Positions 42,183-51,497 of a stretch of DNA of 64,000 nucleotides are shown in pieces; the first letter of the stretch is position 1, and every line of letters begins with the position of its first letter. The notes under the pieces were generated by a model that was given only the letters and a program-made list of their open reading frames with translations, made no database searches and was not told the origin of the DNA. Source of the DNA: Adlercreutzia sp910585575. GTDB lineage: Bacteria > Actinomycetota > Coriobacteriia > Coriobacteriales > Eggerthellaceae. The position numbers were made by a program, and so were the translations under genes. The stretch lies in NCBI RefSeq assembly GCF_951801035.1, contig NZ_CATOKT010000001.1. One strand, 5' to 3'.

Positions 42183-43121
42183 CTAGTTAAGGGAGACGAA
42201 AGCGTACGAGGCTTCGTTGTCCTGGCCGAAGTCGGCGTCGAGTTCGTAGACGTAGCCGGGCTCAATGACGAACGTGGCCGACTTGTCGGCGGCGTTCGTC
42301 ACCATGACTTTCTCGTCGTGAGACGAGCGCTCTATGGCCCAGGTGCCCTGCGGGGTTTGGGAGACGGGCGTGCGCTCGACTTCCAGCTTGACAAGGGTGC
42401 TCGAGAAGGTGACGGTGGCTTCCGTGGGGGCGTTGATGCGCGCATCGGGTGTGCCCTCGACGAGAACGCCGTCGCGATCATGGTACTCGCTGTCAATTTC
42501 ACGGGTGCTTCCATCGGCTTGGCGCCATTCGGAAGCGTAGGCGGTCAGCGGAAGGCTCACCTGCCCCAGCGTTGTGGTGTACTCGACGGTTCCCGTGGCA
42601 ACGTTGCCCGCGTCGGCGGCACCGAAGATGGCGGCAACCTCGTCAGCGTATTTCTCAGCCTCGGCCGCATCGCCTTCGGAAATGACCTGCACTTTGCTGA
42701 TGCCCGGGTACTGCCCGGGATAGCTTTCCAGCATGATGCCGTTGCCCGTGACCGATACAACGTCACCCACTCGCAGGGCATCCTCGTCGATCTCGCGCCC
42801 GTCGAGGCCGAAGACGCGGTCGTCGGGCAGGGTCGGAATGTAGAGCGCGCCGTTGTCCTGATCGACGAAGGCCGCCTCGTCGTCGCCAACGTAGACCACC
42901 AGGGCCGTGCTGGTCACAGTGTTTTCGTCAGTGACGCCGGCGCTTGATGAGCGCTCGTCGAGGGGCGCCACCCTCTCGGTGCTTGTCGCAACCGATGGCT
43001 CAGAGGCTTCTTGCGGGGTGGTTGTGCACCCGGCCAGGGTGCCCAGAGCGAGGACGCCAGCGGCAGCGCCAGTGATGAGGGCCCGGCGCGCGCGGGGAGA
43101 GGAAAGAGAAGATTTTTTCAT
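42183..43121 (-). CDS. Lipoprotein of unknown function
   Basis: The 312-residue protein starts at the ATG at 43121, behind AAAGG, with a lipoprotein signal peptide ending LAGC (Cys32). The Arg-rich start (SPRARRALITG) is Tat-like, though the motif is not strict. The mature part has a beta-rich look with DRVFGLDGREIDEDALRVGDVV-type segments (only the shorter pieces are diagnostic) and ends YVYELDADFGQDNEAS. No enzyme motif is recognised. It is convergent with the permease terminator and divergent from the PAP2 gene. Confidence 0.75.
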   Translation of the reverse strand: MKKSSLSSPRARRALITGAAAGVLALGTLAGCTTTPQEASEPSVATSTERVAPLDERSSSAGVTDENTVTSTALVVYVGDDEAAFVDQDNGALYIPTLPDDRVFGLDGREIDEDALRVGDVVSVTGNGIMLESYPGQYPGISKVQVISEGDAAEAEKYADEVAAIFGAADAGNVATGTVEYTTTLGQVSLPLTAYASEWRQADGSTREIDSEYHDRDGVLVEGTPDARINAPTEATVTFSSTLVKLEVERTPVSQTPQGTWAIERSSHDEKVMVTNAADKSATFVIEPGYVYELDADFGQDNEASYAFVSLN

Positions 43122-43227
43122 TGGGCAACCTTTCAAGAGGAGGTGCTTTGCAGTTCGATCACCTTATTATACTGCCGCGGGATGATACAAGATCAGGGGG
43201 AAAAGAAGCCGTTGCGCAAGCGACGGA

Positions 43228-43236
43228 TGGTAGAAT
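43228..43236 (+). promoter_or_regulatory. PAP2 gene promoter, extended -10
   Basis: TG-G-TAGAAT lies 39 bases before the GTG start. Confidence 0.5.
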
Positions 43237-43275
43237 GGGCTTCTGTACTGGCCCGTCTTTGGAAGGACTGTCTGA

Positions 43276-43815
43276 GTGTTGTGTCCGTGCCGCCCCTCTG
43301 CCTATGCCGCCCGTTACCGTTCTTGGGCGGCGGTTGCCCAGGCCCATCCCCTGTTGGCAAAGAGCCTCAATGCGGCGAATCACGGCATAGTCGCGCTGTT
43401 CTACGGAGCCTTCGCAGCGCTGCTGGTAGTAAAGGGGCTCGCCGACCCATGGGCTTTGCTTCCCCTGATTGGCATCCCGGGCGCGGCTTTCGTTGCGGTG
43501 AGCCTTGTACGGGCGCGCCTTAACGCCCCTCGTCCTTTCGAGAAAGACGGCATCGAGCCCTTGGTGGCTCGCGAGGGCTCAGGGTGCTCCTTTCCCAGCC
43601 GTCACGCGTTTTCCGCCTTCACCATTGCTTCCTGTTGGTGGGTGGCAAGCCCCGTGGTGGCCGTCGTGCTGCTGGTACTCGCGTGTTTGTTGGCGGTTCT
43701 GCGCGTTGCCGCCGGTGTCCACTATCCGCGCGATGTGGTGGCCGGCGCCGTCGTTGGTTTGGCCACGGGTGCGCTTACGGTGGCCGCGACAGAACTTCTT
43801 AAAGTGATGATGTGA
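43276..43815 (+). CDS. PAP2 family phosphatase
   Basis: The 179-residue membrane protein carries the three PAP2 motifs: RPF near residue 86 (within ARLNAPRPF), PSRH at 107-110 and RVAAGVHYPRD at 143-153. Such enzymes remove phosphate from lipid substrates such as undecaprenyl pyrophosphate or phosphatidate at the outer membrane face. Several hydrophobic segments flank the motifs. GTG 43276 has GGAAGG nine bases upstream. The first 25 residues (LCPCRPSAYAARYR) are unusual and not obviously a signal. Confidence 0.85.
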   Translation: MLCPCRPSAYAARYRSWAAVAQAHPLLAKSLNAANHGIVALFYGAFAALLVVKGLADPWALLPLIGIPGAAFVAVSLVRARLNAPRPFEKDGIEPLVAREGSGCSFPSRHAFSAFTIASCWWVASPVVAVVLLVLACLLAVLRVAAGVHYPRDVVAGAVVGLATGALTVAATELLKVMM

Positions 43816-43996
43816 CAAGGCAGAACAAGCTCTCGACCTGGCCTTCGCAACCGCCAGGCGCCTTGAAGTTGCGCAAAAAGATGCCGCAAGTTGGTAGCGC
43901 GCTACGGATTTGACGGGTAAGGTGAAGGCGTTGATCAACCATCGACGCCCACCGTCCTCGGCCGACCCGTCCAACACAACCATGAAAGAACGCACC

Positions 43997-45112
43997 ATGA
44001 GTTTTCGCAACAACCTCCAATACCTGCGCGCCTCCCACTCCATGACCCAAGAGCAGCTGGCCATGCTGCTGGGCGTGAGCCGTCAATCAGTGACGAAGTG
44101 GGAAGCGGAGAAGTCCTATCCGGAAATGGATAAGTTGCTGAAGATGTGCCAGATTTTCGATGTCTCTCTGGATGACTTGGTCCAAGGAGACGTCACCGCC
44201 ACGCCGGTCACGGCCGCCGCCCAGGCCAAGGCCCAGGCGCTGCGAGCCAGCGCCGGCGGGCCGCCCCAAGATGTGTGCGGCTACGACGAGCACATGCGCG
44301 CCTTCGCCGCCAAAATAGCCACCGGCGTGTTGGTGGTCCTTCTGGGCGTGGCCCTGCTGATGGCCGTCGAGGGATGGGCTGAGACCTACCAGCCTGCTCT
44401 GGAGGCTTTAGGGCTCATCCCCTTGTTCGTTGCCATCGCTGCCGGCGTGGCGCTGTTCCTGGTAGCGGGCTTGCAGCATACGGAATTCCAGCGCAACCAC
44501 CCCTTTATCCAGGACTTCTATACGAGCGACGACCGCCAGCGAGCCCAGCGCTTCTTCGCCGTTACCCTGGTGGCGGGCATTGCGTTTGTCTTTACGGGCA
44601 TTGTGGCCATGGCGTGCACCGATGCAGCTTCAGAGTTCGTGCAGATGGAGGCAGCGGCCCTTATGATGGGGTGCTTCGCCGTGGGTGCGTTTCTCATTGT
44701 CTACGGCTCCATGCTGTTGGGTCGTCTCAACATTGCCAACTATAATCAGGCGCGCGAGCAAGCCTTGGCTGAAGGAGAGTTGTGGGAAGGTCTGGCAAGC
44801 ATGGACCTTGCCACCTTGCGCAGCACCTATACCGACGAGCAGCTCTGCGCGATGCTGGGGGTGGAGCAGGCCACCGACGAGGAGCTGCTGCGTGTGCGGG
44901 CGCGCCTGGAGCGTCGCCGCCGCAAGGGCCAGATCACCGGAGGCTTGTGCGCCATAATCATGATTGTGGCCACCATCGCTGGCCTGGTCATGCTGTTCGT
45001 GCCGGGTTACCAGACGCCGTATTTCTGGCTGGCCTGGGCCATCGGTGGCCTGCTCTGCGCCGTATCCGCTATTGCCATCAGTTCTTTCGTCAAGGACGAC
45101 CCCACGGTCTAG
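43997..45112 (+). CDS. XRE-type helix-turn-helix membrane regulator
   Basis: The N-terminal 65 residues are a Cro/CI-type helix-turn-helix (NLQYLRASHSMTQEQLAMLL, then SRQSVTKWEAEKSYPEMDKL). After a short Ala-rich linker, about six hydrophobic segments follow, with a soluble helical part between the fourth and fifth (around LEWRRRKG-like basic residues). It is therefore a membrane-bound DNA-binding protein, similar in plan to YobV/bacteriocin-immunity-like regulators. I choose ATG 43997 (371 residues); ATG 43982 is in frame. The gene follows PAP2 by 181 bases. Confidence 0.85.
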   Translation: MSFRNNLQYLRASHSMTQEQLAMLLGVSRQSVTKWEAEKSYPEMDKLLKMCQIFDVSLDDLVQGDVTATPVTAAAQAKAQALRASAGGPPQDVCGYDEHMRAFAAKIATGVLVVLLGVALLMAVEGWAETYQPALEALGLIPLFVAIAAGVALFLVAGLQHTEFQRNHPFIQDFYTSDDRQRAQRFFAVTLVAGIAFVFTGIVAMACTDAASEFVQMEAAALMMGCFAVGAFLIVYGSMLLGRLNIANYNQAREQALAEGELWEGLASMDLATLRSTYTDEQLCAMLGVEQATDEELLRVRARLERRRRKGQITGGLCAIIMIVATIAGLVMLFVPGYQTPYFWLAWAIGGLLCAVSAIAISSFVKDDPTV

Positions 45113-45123
45113 GATCACGGCAC

Positions 45124-45150
45124 AAAAAGAGGCGCCCCGAAGGGCGCCTC
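45124..45150 (-). terminator. Terminator for the MFS-CBS gene
   Basis: GAGGCGCCC and GGGCGCCTC pair around CGAA (45129-45150). On the minus strand five T residues follow at 45124-45128, so it ends the leftward transcript; plus-strand termination is weaker. Confidence 0.8.
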
Positions 45151-45227
45151 GAATGGACTAGCGTGCGTGGTGCGTCGGAGCAAACGGACGTCTCGCTCGA
45201 ACGTGCGTTGCCTGTTCGACGTGCGCT

Positions 45228-47198
45228 TTAGCGGCCGTTAGCCTCGCGCTGTGCTTCTTCGTAGTAGCGGTCGATGGCGTAGCGGGTGATGTTCGAGCGG
45301 TTGATGATGCCCACCATGCGCCCGTTCTCCAGCACCGGGGCCTTCTTAAGGTGGCCCTCCGACAGAACACGGGCCACTTCGCCCAAGTCGTCGTTCACAT
45401 CCACGGAAATCACGCGCTTCGTGGCAATCTCGCTGACCGGCAGAGCCATGGTCTCGCGCAGCGTAGCGTCGAAGTCGGCGTTCTCGCGCTCCACCACGAA
45501 GGACCAGGCGGTCTTGAAGGCCGGCACCTGATCGGCCAGGGAGGCCATGATGTCTCCGTCGGACACGAAACCCACCACGCGACGGGCCTCGTCAACCACG
45601 GGCGCACCGGAGATGCCCTTGTCGGCGAACAGCTCCATGGCCTGGGCCACCGAGGTAGTGGGAGAGACGGTGAACACGTCGGTCTTCATAATGGCTGCCA
45701 GGGTGTCGGAAGCCGCGGCGGCCGCACCAGCAGCGGCTTCGCCCTCGACGGCTTCGCCCCAAGCGGCCTGCGGAGCGGCGTCCACAATGGGCTTTGCGGC
45801 CGCGCGGCGAATCCACAGAGCCAGGAAGAAGCCCACCAGGGCGAACACGCCCACCAGCACGCCGGAGGCCACCATGCCGCTGGTAGCGGCTTCAGCGGCG
45901 GCAACGCCCGAGGCAGCCGCCGAGGCGCCCACCAGAGCGTAGACGCCGGTGAACACCGAAGAGCCGAAGCAGCCGGCAATCTGGAAGCCCGTGGACATGA
46001 CGGTCACGCCGTGAGGGTTCATCTCGGGTGGCAGCTTCGACAGGGCGAAGGACTGCACCGGGCCGATGATAAGCGCCGAGCCGCAAATGACGGGAATGTA
46101 GATGATGGCCAGCAGTACCGGCGAAGCCGTGGCGATAAACAGGGCCGTCAGCACCGAGAACACCGCGATGCAGGCGAAGCCCACAGGCAGCAAGATGCCC
46201 GGACCGTGCTTGTCGTAGATGCGTCCCGCGAGAGGGGAGGCGGCGCAGGAGCACAGGATGGCAGGGAACAGCGTCAGCGAAGCCACCAGCGGCGGCGTGC
46301 CCAGCACCGACTGCATGAAGGTGGGCACGATGATGTTCATGGCGAAGATGGTCACCAGGGAAAGCATGTTGGCGATAACGCCCACCGCGAAGGGCGGGAT
46401 CTTCAGCGGACGCAGATCGATGAGCGGCTCGGCCAAGGTGCCCTGGCGCTTCACGAAGAACACGAGGGCGATAATGCCCACCACGGCAGCGCCCACGGCC
46501 ACGGGTACCGAGCCCGCGAAGATGGTGGACACGCCGTACAGGATGCCGATGAGTGCCACGCCGATAAGGGCTACCGAGGCGGCGTCGAGCTTCGGATGCG
46601 TCAGGTGCGCGATGTCGCGCAGGATGAATGCGCCGCACAGCAGGCAGATAAGCGACAGAGCGGCGAACACCCACAGAAGCATGTTCCACGGGGCAATGGC
46701 AAGAATCAGGCCAGCCAGGATAACCGAGGACGAGGGCCCCAGGGTGGTCATGGCGCCCATAATGCCCATGTAGGTGCCCAGCTTCTCGCGGGGGGCCACC
46801 TCCAGGGTGATGTTCATGCCGATGGGGATGAGCATGCCCGTGCCCAGGGCCTGCACGATGCGGCCCACCAGCAGCACGGCGAAGTTAGGAGCCAAGCCGC
46901 CGATGATGGAGCCGACGACCAGCAGGGCCGTGGTGGCGCAGAACAGCGGGCGCGTGGGGAACGAACGGTAGGCGAAGGCCGACACCGGCACCATTACGGC
47001 CGCGCCCAGCATGTAGGCGGTGGCCAGCCACTGCACCGTGGACACGTCCACGGACAGGGCTTCCATGATGGGGGCGAAGCCCACGTTCAAAAACGTCTCA
47101 TTGAAGGTGGCCAAGAAGGCCGCGAAGGCGGCAACGAAGAGAATAGCCGCGGGGTTTTGCTGCTTGGTGGTGGCAGCGGGTGATGCTTGATGGGACAC
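45228..47198 (-). CDS. MFS transporter (DHA2-like) fused to tandem CBS domains
   Basis: The 656-residue protein has about 14 hydrophobic segments typical of drug:H+ antiporter-2 transporters, with the motif LVGRIVQALGTGMLIPIGMN in the first half. After an Ala-rich linker near residue 520 come two CBS motifs (DVFTVSPTTSVAQAMELF, ISGAPVVDEARRVVGFVS; then RVISVDVNDDLGEVARVL, KKAPVLENGRMVGIINRS). CBS pairs bind adenosine nucleotides, so export may be gated by energy state or another ligand. GTG 47198 follows AAGGAGG; the longer frame from 47231 is unsupported. Confidence 0.9.
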   Translation of the reverse strand: MSHQASPAATTKQQNPAAILFVAAFAAFLATFNETFLNVGFAPIMEALSVDVSTVQWLATAYMLGAAVMVPVSAFAYRSFPTRPLFCATTALLVVGSIIGGLAPNFAVLLVGRIVQALGTGMLIPIGMNITLEVAPREKLGTYMGIMGAMTTLGPSSSVILAGLILAIAPWNMLLWVFAALSLICLLCGAFILRDIAHLTHPKLDAASVALIGVALIGILYGVSTIFAGSVPVAVGAAVVGIIALVFFVKRQGTLAEPLIDLRPLKIPPFAVGVIANMLSLVTIFAMNIIVPTFMQSVLGTPPLVASLTLFPAILCSCAASPLAGRIYDKHGPGILLPVGFACIAVFSVLTALFIATASPVLLAIIYIPVICGSALIIGPVQSFALSKLPPEMNPHGVTVMSTGFQIAGCFGSSVFTGVYALVGASAAASGVAAAEAATSGMVASGVLVGVFALVGFFLALWIRRAAAKPIVDAAPQAAWGEAVEGEAAAGAAAAASDTLAAIMKTDVFTVSPTTSVAQAMELFADKGISGAPVVDEARRVVGFVSDGDIMASLADQVPAFKTAWSFVVERENADFDATLRETMALPVSEIATKRVISVDVNDDLGEVARVLSEGHLKKAPVLENGRMVGIINRSNITRYAIDRYYEEAQREANGR

Positions 47199-47456
47199 CG
47201 ATTTCCTCCTTCCGCAGCGCGCGGTGGGCAAATCGGATCAGGCAGAGAAAGAGCGCAGCGGGCATGACGTCACGGCGGAAGTCTTTCCTGTGCCGTGATC
47301 AGATTTACGCGCCGCCCGGCGCTACATGTGTCGTTTGCAGTGCTTATTCAATTGTGCGAGTTGACAGGTTATCACGAAAAGGGCGCGAAATGCGCCCTTC
47401 AATTCCGTGAATGGAGCCGCCAGACTCCGCTCTTTGTGGTGAAATGCGGCTGTGCG

Positions 47457-48662
47457 CTACTCGGCAACTACCTCAGCGATGACCTCGCCCAAGCGGCGAA
47501 TGCCGTCGCGGATGGTGTCCTCGTCGGCGTTGGTGAAGTTCAAGCGCATGGTGGAGTGCTTGCCCGGCTCAGCGTAGAACGGATCGCCCGGCACGAAGGC
47601 CACGTTGCGCTCCAGCGCCTTGTCGAACATGTCCATGGTGGAAATGCCCTCGGGAAGGGTGACCCACAGGAACATGCCGCCCTCGGGCTTCGTGAAGGAG
47701 ACGTTCGCGGGGAAGTACTCGCCCATGGCCTCCACCATGGTCGCGGCCTGCTTACCGTAGAGACCGCGGATCTTCACCAGGTGCTCGTCTAGATCGTTGT
47801 GGGTCAGGTAGTCGTACACCACGTACTGGGAGAACACGTTGGTGTGCAGATCGGCCGCCTCCTTGGCGGTGTTCAGGGCCTTCAGCAGCGCATGGTCTTT
47901 CGTGAGCAGGTAGCCCATGCGGAAGCCGGGGGTGACCGTCTTCGAGAAGGAACCCATGATGACGCCGTGGGGGTGGTTCACGCCGCCGATGTAGGGGAGA
48001 GACTCGCCCTCAAAGCGCAGCTCGCCGTAGGGGTCGTCCTCCACCACCACAATGTTGCGGTTGGCCAGGGCCTCGCGCACCTGGCGGCGGCCCTCCTCGG
48101 TGTAGGTAAGACCCGTGGGGTTCTGGAAGTTCGGAATGAGGTAGATCATCTTGGCGCCGGCGTCCAGAGCCTCGTTGAGCTCTTCGATGTTCAGTCCGTC
48201 TTCGGTCAGCTCCACCTCGCGGAAGACCGGCTGGTTGAGAGCAAAAGCCTGGATGGCGGCCAGGTAGGTGGGCTTCTCCACAATGACGCCGTCGCCCTTG
48301 TCCAAAAGCACCTTGCCCAGCAGATCGAGGATCTGCTGAGAGCCGGTGGTGATAAGCACGTCATCGGCCACATAGTCGGTGCCGAAACGCTTGTTGTAGC
48401 GCTCGGCCACCCAGCCGCGCAGCTCTTCGATGCCGGCCGTGGCGGAGTACTGGAAGGCGTCGGCGCCGCGCTCGGCCACCACGCGCTCCATGGACTCCAG
48501 CAGCTTTTCCTGGGGGAAGGAGATGGGATTGGGCAGGCCGCCGGCGAAGGAGGTGACGTTCGGATCCGAGGCGGCCTTCAGGATCGCGCGCACGAAAGAG
48601 GGCGGCGTGTTCGTGATGCCGTCGGAAAGAAGCTCGTCAATTTCAAAGGTGGTGTCTGCCAT
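47457..48662 (-). CDS. PLP-dependent aminotransferase (class I/II, AAA-aminotransferase-like)
   Basis: The 401-residue enzyme follows the fold type I pattern: NFQNPTGLTYTEEGR, VVEDDPYGELRF, and the PLP-binding lysine in SFSKTVTPGFRMGY (about Lys241). It resembles 2-aminoadipate or aromatic/branched aminotransferases of the MocR-related LysN-like group; substrate is not fixed. ATG 48662 follows GGAGG; the longer frame reaching 48761 starts outside a good site. The neighbouring MFS gene lies downstream on the same strand. Confidence 0.9.
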   Translation of the reverse strand: MADTTFEIDELLSDGITNTPPSFVRAILKAASDPNVTSFAGGLPNPISFPQEKLLESMERVVAERGADAFQYSATAGIEELRGWVAERYNKRFGTDYVADDVLITTGSQQILDLLGKVLLDKGDGVIVEKPTYLAAIQAFALNQPVFREVELTEDGLNIEELNEALDAGAKMIYLIPNFQNPTGLTYTEEGRRQVREALANRNIVVVEDDPYGELRFEGESLPYIGGVNHPHGVIMGSFSKTVTPGFRMGYLLTKDHALLKALNTAKEAADLHTNVFSQYVVYDYLTHNDLDEHLVKIRGLYGKQAATMVEAMGEYFPANVSFTKPEGGMFLWVTLPEGISTMDMFDKALERNVAFVPGDPFYAEPGKHSTMRLNFTNADEDTIRDGIRRLGEVIAEVVAE

Positions 48663-48847
48663 AGGGTCCTCCGCTCGTTCGGCGCGGGACGATGGTCTCG
48701 CAGCCGCTTCCTTAGGGAAATGCTCTCGGAACCATTGTTCCACTAACAAGCGGCCGCGCAACCGTTATTTCGGCCCAAGCGTGGAAGAAAGCGCCGTGAG
48801 GGGCGCCTATGCGCCCGTACCTTCCTCGCTGCCAGGCCAAGCGATGA

Positions 48848-48856
48848 TGATAGAAT
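48848..48856 (+). promoter_or_regulatory. GNAT gene promoter, extended -10
   Basis: TG-A-TAGAAT lies 31 bases before ATG 48888. Confidence 0.45.
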
Positions 48857-48887
48857 TGCGGCTAAGACAAGGGAAAAGGGGTGCGGT

Positions 48888-49430
48888 ATGGCCGAGGACT
48901 TCTGCGTAAGACAGGGAACGCTCGAGGACATTGACGATCTTCTGGTTATGTATACGGAAGTCCAGGAAGCCGTGGCGGGTACCGACAACGACCCGCTCTG
49001 GCGCGTGGGCGTGCATCCTTGCCGCGAGCAGCTCGAGGCTGCGGTGGAGGCCGACGCGCTCTTTGTTGGCTTCAAGGACGGCCAGGTGGTTGGTGCCCTC
49101 GTCTGCGACGAGACGGCGGCCCCGGGCTACGAGGCGGTGCCCTGGCAGGTGGATGCTGCGCCCGGGGAATTTGCCACAATCCATCTTTTCGGCATGCATC
49201 CGGCTTTCCGCGGGCAAGGCCTAGGCCGCCTCTTCATGGAGGCCGTGGAAGCAGAAGCGGCGCGTCGCGGTTACCGCGCCGTGCGCCTGGACACGCTTAT
49301 CACCAACGTAGGAGCCCAGCGCACCTACGAGCGTCTGGGATATCAGAACATGGGGCGCCACCATCTCACGTACGGCACCTACATCGACACCGAAGAACCC
49401 CGCTTTGTGCTGTACGAGAAGGTGCTGTAA
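48888..49430 (+). CDS. GNAT family N-acetyltransferase
   Basis: The 180-residue protein has the acetyl-CoA-binding motif A (MHPAFRGQGLGRLFMEAVEA) and a C-terminal part with the YERLGYQNMGRHH pattern. Acceptor unknown. It starts at ATG 48888 behind AAGGGG, on the opposite strand from the aminotransferase gene, with about 225 bases between their starts. Confidence 0.9.
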   Translation: MAEDFCVRQGTLEDIDDLLVMYTEVQEAVAGTDNDPLWRVGVHPCREQLEAAVEADALFVGFKDGQVVGALVCDETAAPGYEAVPWQVDAAPGEFATIHLFGMHPAFRGQGLGRLFMEAVEAEAARRGYRAVRLDTLITNVGAQRTYERLGYQNMGRHHLTYGTYIDTEEPRFVLYEKVL

Positions 49431-49435
49431 GACAG

Positions 49436-49463
49436 AAACAAAAACGGCCCCGAAAGGGGCCGT
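49436..49463 (-). terminator. Terminator for tRNA-Gly
   Basis: ACGGCCCC and GGGGCCGT pair around GAAA (49444-49463). On the minus strand T residues follow, so it ends the tRNA transcript; it also lies just after the GNAT stop. Confidence 0.82.
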
Positions 49464-49472
49464 GGCATGTTA

Positions 49473-49547
49473 TGGAGCGGGCGACGGGACTCGAACCCGC
49501 GAATACAAGCTTGGGAAGCTTGGGCCTTACCACTTGGCGACGCCCGC
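49473..49547 (-). tRNA. tRNA-Gly (anticodon CCC)
   Basis: Read on the minus strand, the 75-base cloverleaf has acceptor arms GCGGGCG and CGCCCGC, anticodon stem CAAGC/GCTTG, loop TTCCCAA (anticodon CCC), T arm GGGTTCGAGTCCC and an encoded CCA. Confidence 0.96.
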
Positions 49548-49618
49548 AAGTGCACGGGGAATTATACCCCAACTTCGCCACTCCGAGAAGAAGTACATAT
49601 CTTCCCTTCGGGCTTCAC

Positions 49619-51181
49619 TCAGTGAGTTTGCTGTGGCAACGTTGTCCGCGTGAGGCGCAGGATGTCCTCGCGCGAGGAAACGTCCAGCTTGCGATAGATG
49701 TTGTGGATGTGCGTGCGGGCAGTGTTCGGCGAGATGAACAGGGCGCTGGCAATATAGGAGCCGTTGTGCCCCTCGGCCAGGTAGGCGAGAATCTCGCGCT
49801 CGCGGGAAGTAAGGCCGAACTCCGTTGCCAGCGCATCACAGCGCTCCTGGAGCGACGGTGTGCCAGCTTCGAGCCCCGCAGCCGAGCCGCCCTTTGATGC
49901 GGCCGCAGCGGTGCTGTCGGCATCGGCGCCGACGCGTTCCTCAGTATTGTTAGCGCCGACATCGCGGATGCGACGCACGTAGGACACCAGCGCCAAGGCG
50001 AAGGCGTACACCGTGGTGGTAAGGGTGACGGCCACGTTGATCAGCTCATCGTCTAGGCCGCCGGCAATCATCTGCCCGACAAACGAGGTGCCGCAAAAGG
50101 CCGCTACCGCCACGGAGAATACCAGGTCGGAAGAGAACTCGCCGGCGTGGGCCACGGCGCAGAGCGTGGCAATGGTCAGCACGACAGCCAAAGAGTAGAC
50201 GCCGTAGGTTAGCCAGACGGCCACCGCCTCGCCTGCGTTCACCGTGGCGGTAATGGCAATAGCGGCCAAAAGCACCAAGGCGGCAATGGGCAGAAACGTC
50301 AGCTGCAAACCTCCGGGCAAAAGGAATCGTCCGCGCTTCAAGGCCGCATAGGCAACCAGTCCCAGGGCGGCCAGCACCATCATGGAAAGATAGGCCACCT
50401 GGCCCTCGTTGAAAGCCGTGCGCATGACGGCCATGACGAAGGCGAAGGCAATGAGCCCCAGCCCGGGCATAAGGGCAACGTCAACTAAAGAGGCCAGAGT
50501 CTGGCGGGCTGAAGGACGGGAGATCGTGTCGGGCTGTGCGCCCTCGTCGTCGGGTCCGCGGGCTGTCTGAGGGGAATCTGCAAGAGCGGGCAGGCTTTGC
50601 AGGGTCAGGGGGATAACCACGCTGGCAAGGGCGGCCAGGAAAAACAGCCCCAAGGTAGCTTCCAGGGGAAGCTTGCCGTACAGAAAGCACAGGATGGCCG
50701 AAAGCGCCGAGGCCATGCCTACCACAAGAAGTGCCGGGCGAATGGAAAGCAGGCGTCCGCAGATACGTCCCCATACCAGCACCAGGCAAACGTTTGCCAC
50801 GCCCGTGATAATGCTCAGTGCCATGTAAACGGCGGTGTCGGCCACGTCCAGGTAGCCGACAAATCCAAAGGCGAGGGAGCAGGCCACATAAACGACGCCT
50901 ATCAGGGCCATAAAAGGCGCCGATGATAGGGATGCTCCGCGCAAGGCCATTGCGCCCGCGACGGCCGCCACGACGGTGCTGGCAAGAAGGAGCGTTTCGG
51001 CGAACGTTCCCATATGCGCCCCCAAGCCCGGAAGCCGCAGAAACGAGATGGCTGTCCCTGAGTAAATAAGCAGGGATGAAAACAAGGAGGCCAGTCCGAT
51101 AACAAGCAGCAGGCCGCTGCCCGGTGAAAGAGACGGCGGCGGCAAAGGACCGTCGTGCGGCGATGGTGCTTTGTTGGTCAT
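49619..51181 (-). CDS. Membrane-embedded LuxR-type regulator, cassette 2
   Basis: The 520-residue protein starts at the ATG at 51181 behind GGGAGGG. About a dozen hydrophobic segments fill the first 400 residues, followed by an Ala/Ser-rich linker and a LuxR helix-turn-helix near residues 459-512 (LTSREREILAYLAEGHNGSY, then NTARTHIHNIYRKL). It is the second of three such proteins in the window. It is divergent from the flavoprotein gene at 51498, and the 316-base gap between them holds repeats. Confidence 0.9.
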   Translation of the reverse strand: MTNKAPSPHDGPLPPPSLSPGSGLLLVIGLASLFSSLLIYSGTAISFLRLPGLGAHMGTFAETLLLASTVVAAVAGAMALRGASLSSAPFMALIGVVYVACSLAFGFVGYLDVADTAVYMALSIITGVANVCLVLVWGRICGRLLSIRPALLVVGMASALSAILCFLYGKLPLEATLGLFFLAALASVVIPLTLQSLPALADSPQTARGPDDEGAQPDTISRPSARQTLASLVDVALMPGLGLIAFAFVMAVMRTAFNEGQVAYLSMMVLAALGLVAYAALKRGRFLLPGGLQLTFLPIAALVLLAAIAITATVNAGEAVAVWLTYGVYSLAVVLTIATLCAVAHAGEFSSDLVFSVAVAAFCGTSFVGQMIAGGLDDELINVAVTLTTTVYAFALALVSYVRRIRDVGANNTEERVGADADSTAAAASKGGSAAGLEAGTPSLQERCDALATEFGLTSREREILAYLAEGHNGSYIASALFISPNTARTHIHNIYRKLDVSSREDILRLTRTTLPQQTH

Positions 51182-51280
51182 GCGGTCCCTCCCAAGCCCG
51201 TAAATGACGTTGACGGCCATTATAGCAAGCGCCGCGCCACTGGGTTGTACGAACGTGCACGGGTTACCTTTTCAACTGGG

Positions 51281-51359
51281 AAAACGTCAAAGCGTTGAGG
51301 GGAAATACGTAAAACCGTTGAGGCCGAACGGAACCCTTTCGCGGTGAAAATCAACGGTT
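51281..51359. promoter_or_regulatory. Repeated motif in the LuxR2/flavoprotein 2 gap
   Basis: Two direct copies with a GTTGAGG end (51281-51300 and 51305-51323, 23-base period; core CGTTGAGG and CCGTTGAGG) are followed by an inverted relative (TCAACGGTT, 51351-51359). TGAAAATCA overlaps this last copy, and TGAAAATCA is found again before flavoprotein 3 near 63645. It is a candidate operator region for the LuxR protein. Confidence 0.4.
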
Positions 51360-51497
51360 CTTCCGATGGCGGGGTACCAAGGTCCGCTGGCATGATGGCG
51401 TCATCGGCCAAGCGCGACGCTCCGAACGGCGGGGCGCCCCGGCAAGGGAACTCCGGGGAACGCGCTGGCAAGTCAATCCTAGAAAGGGAGAGGGATT

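Noticed and set aside
45351..47183. 610-codon open frame on the plus strand
   Set aside because: It is antisense to the MFS-CBS gene and has a His/Gly/Gln-rich composition without any recognisable fold.
49473..49547. Integration site at tRNA-Gly
   Set aside because: No integrase gene and no repeat of the tRNA 3' end was seen in the window.
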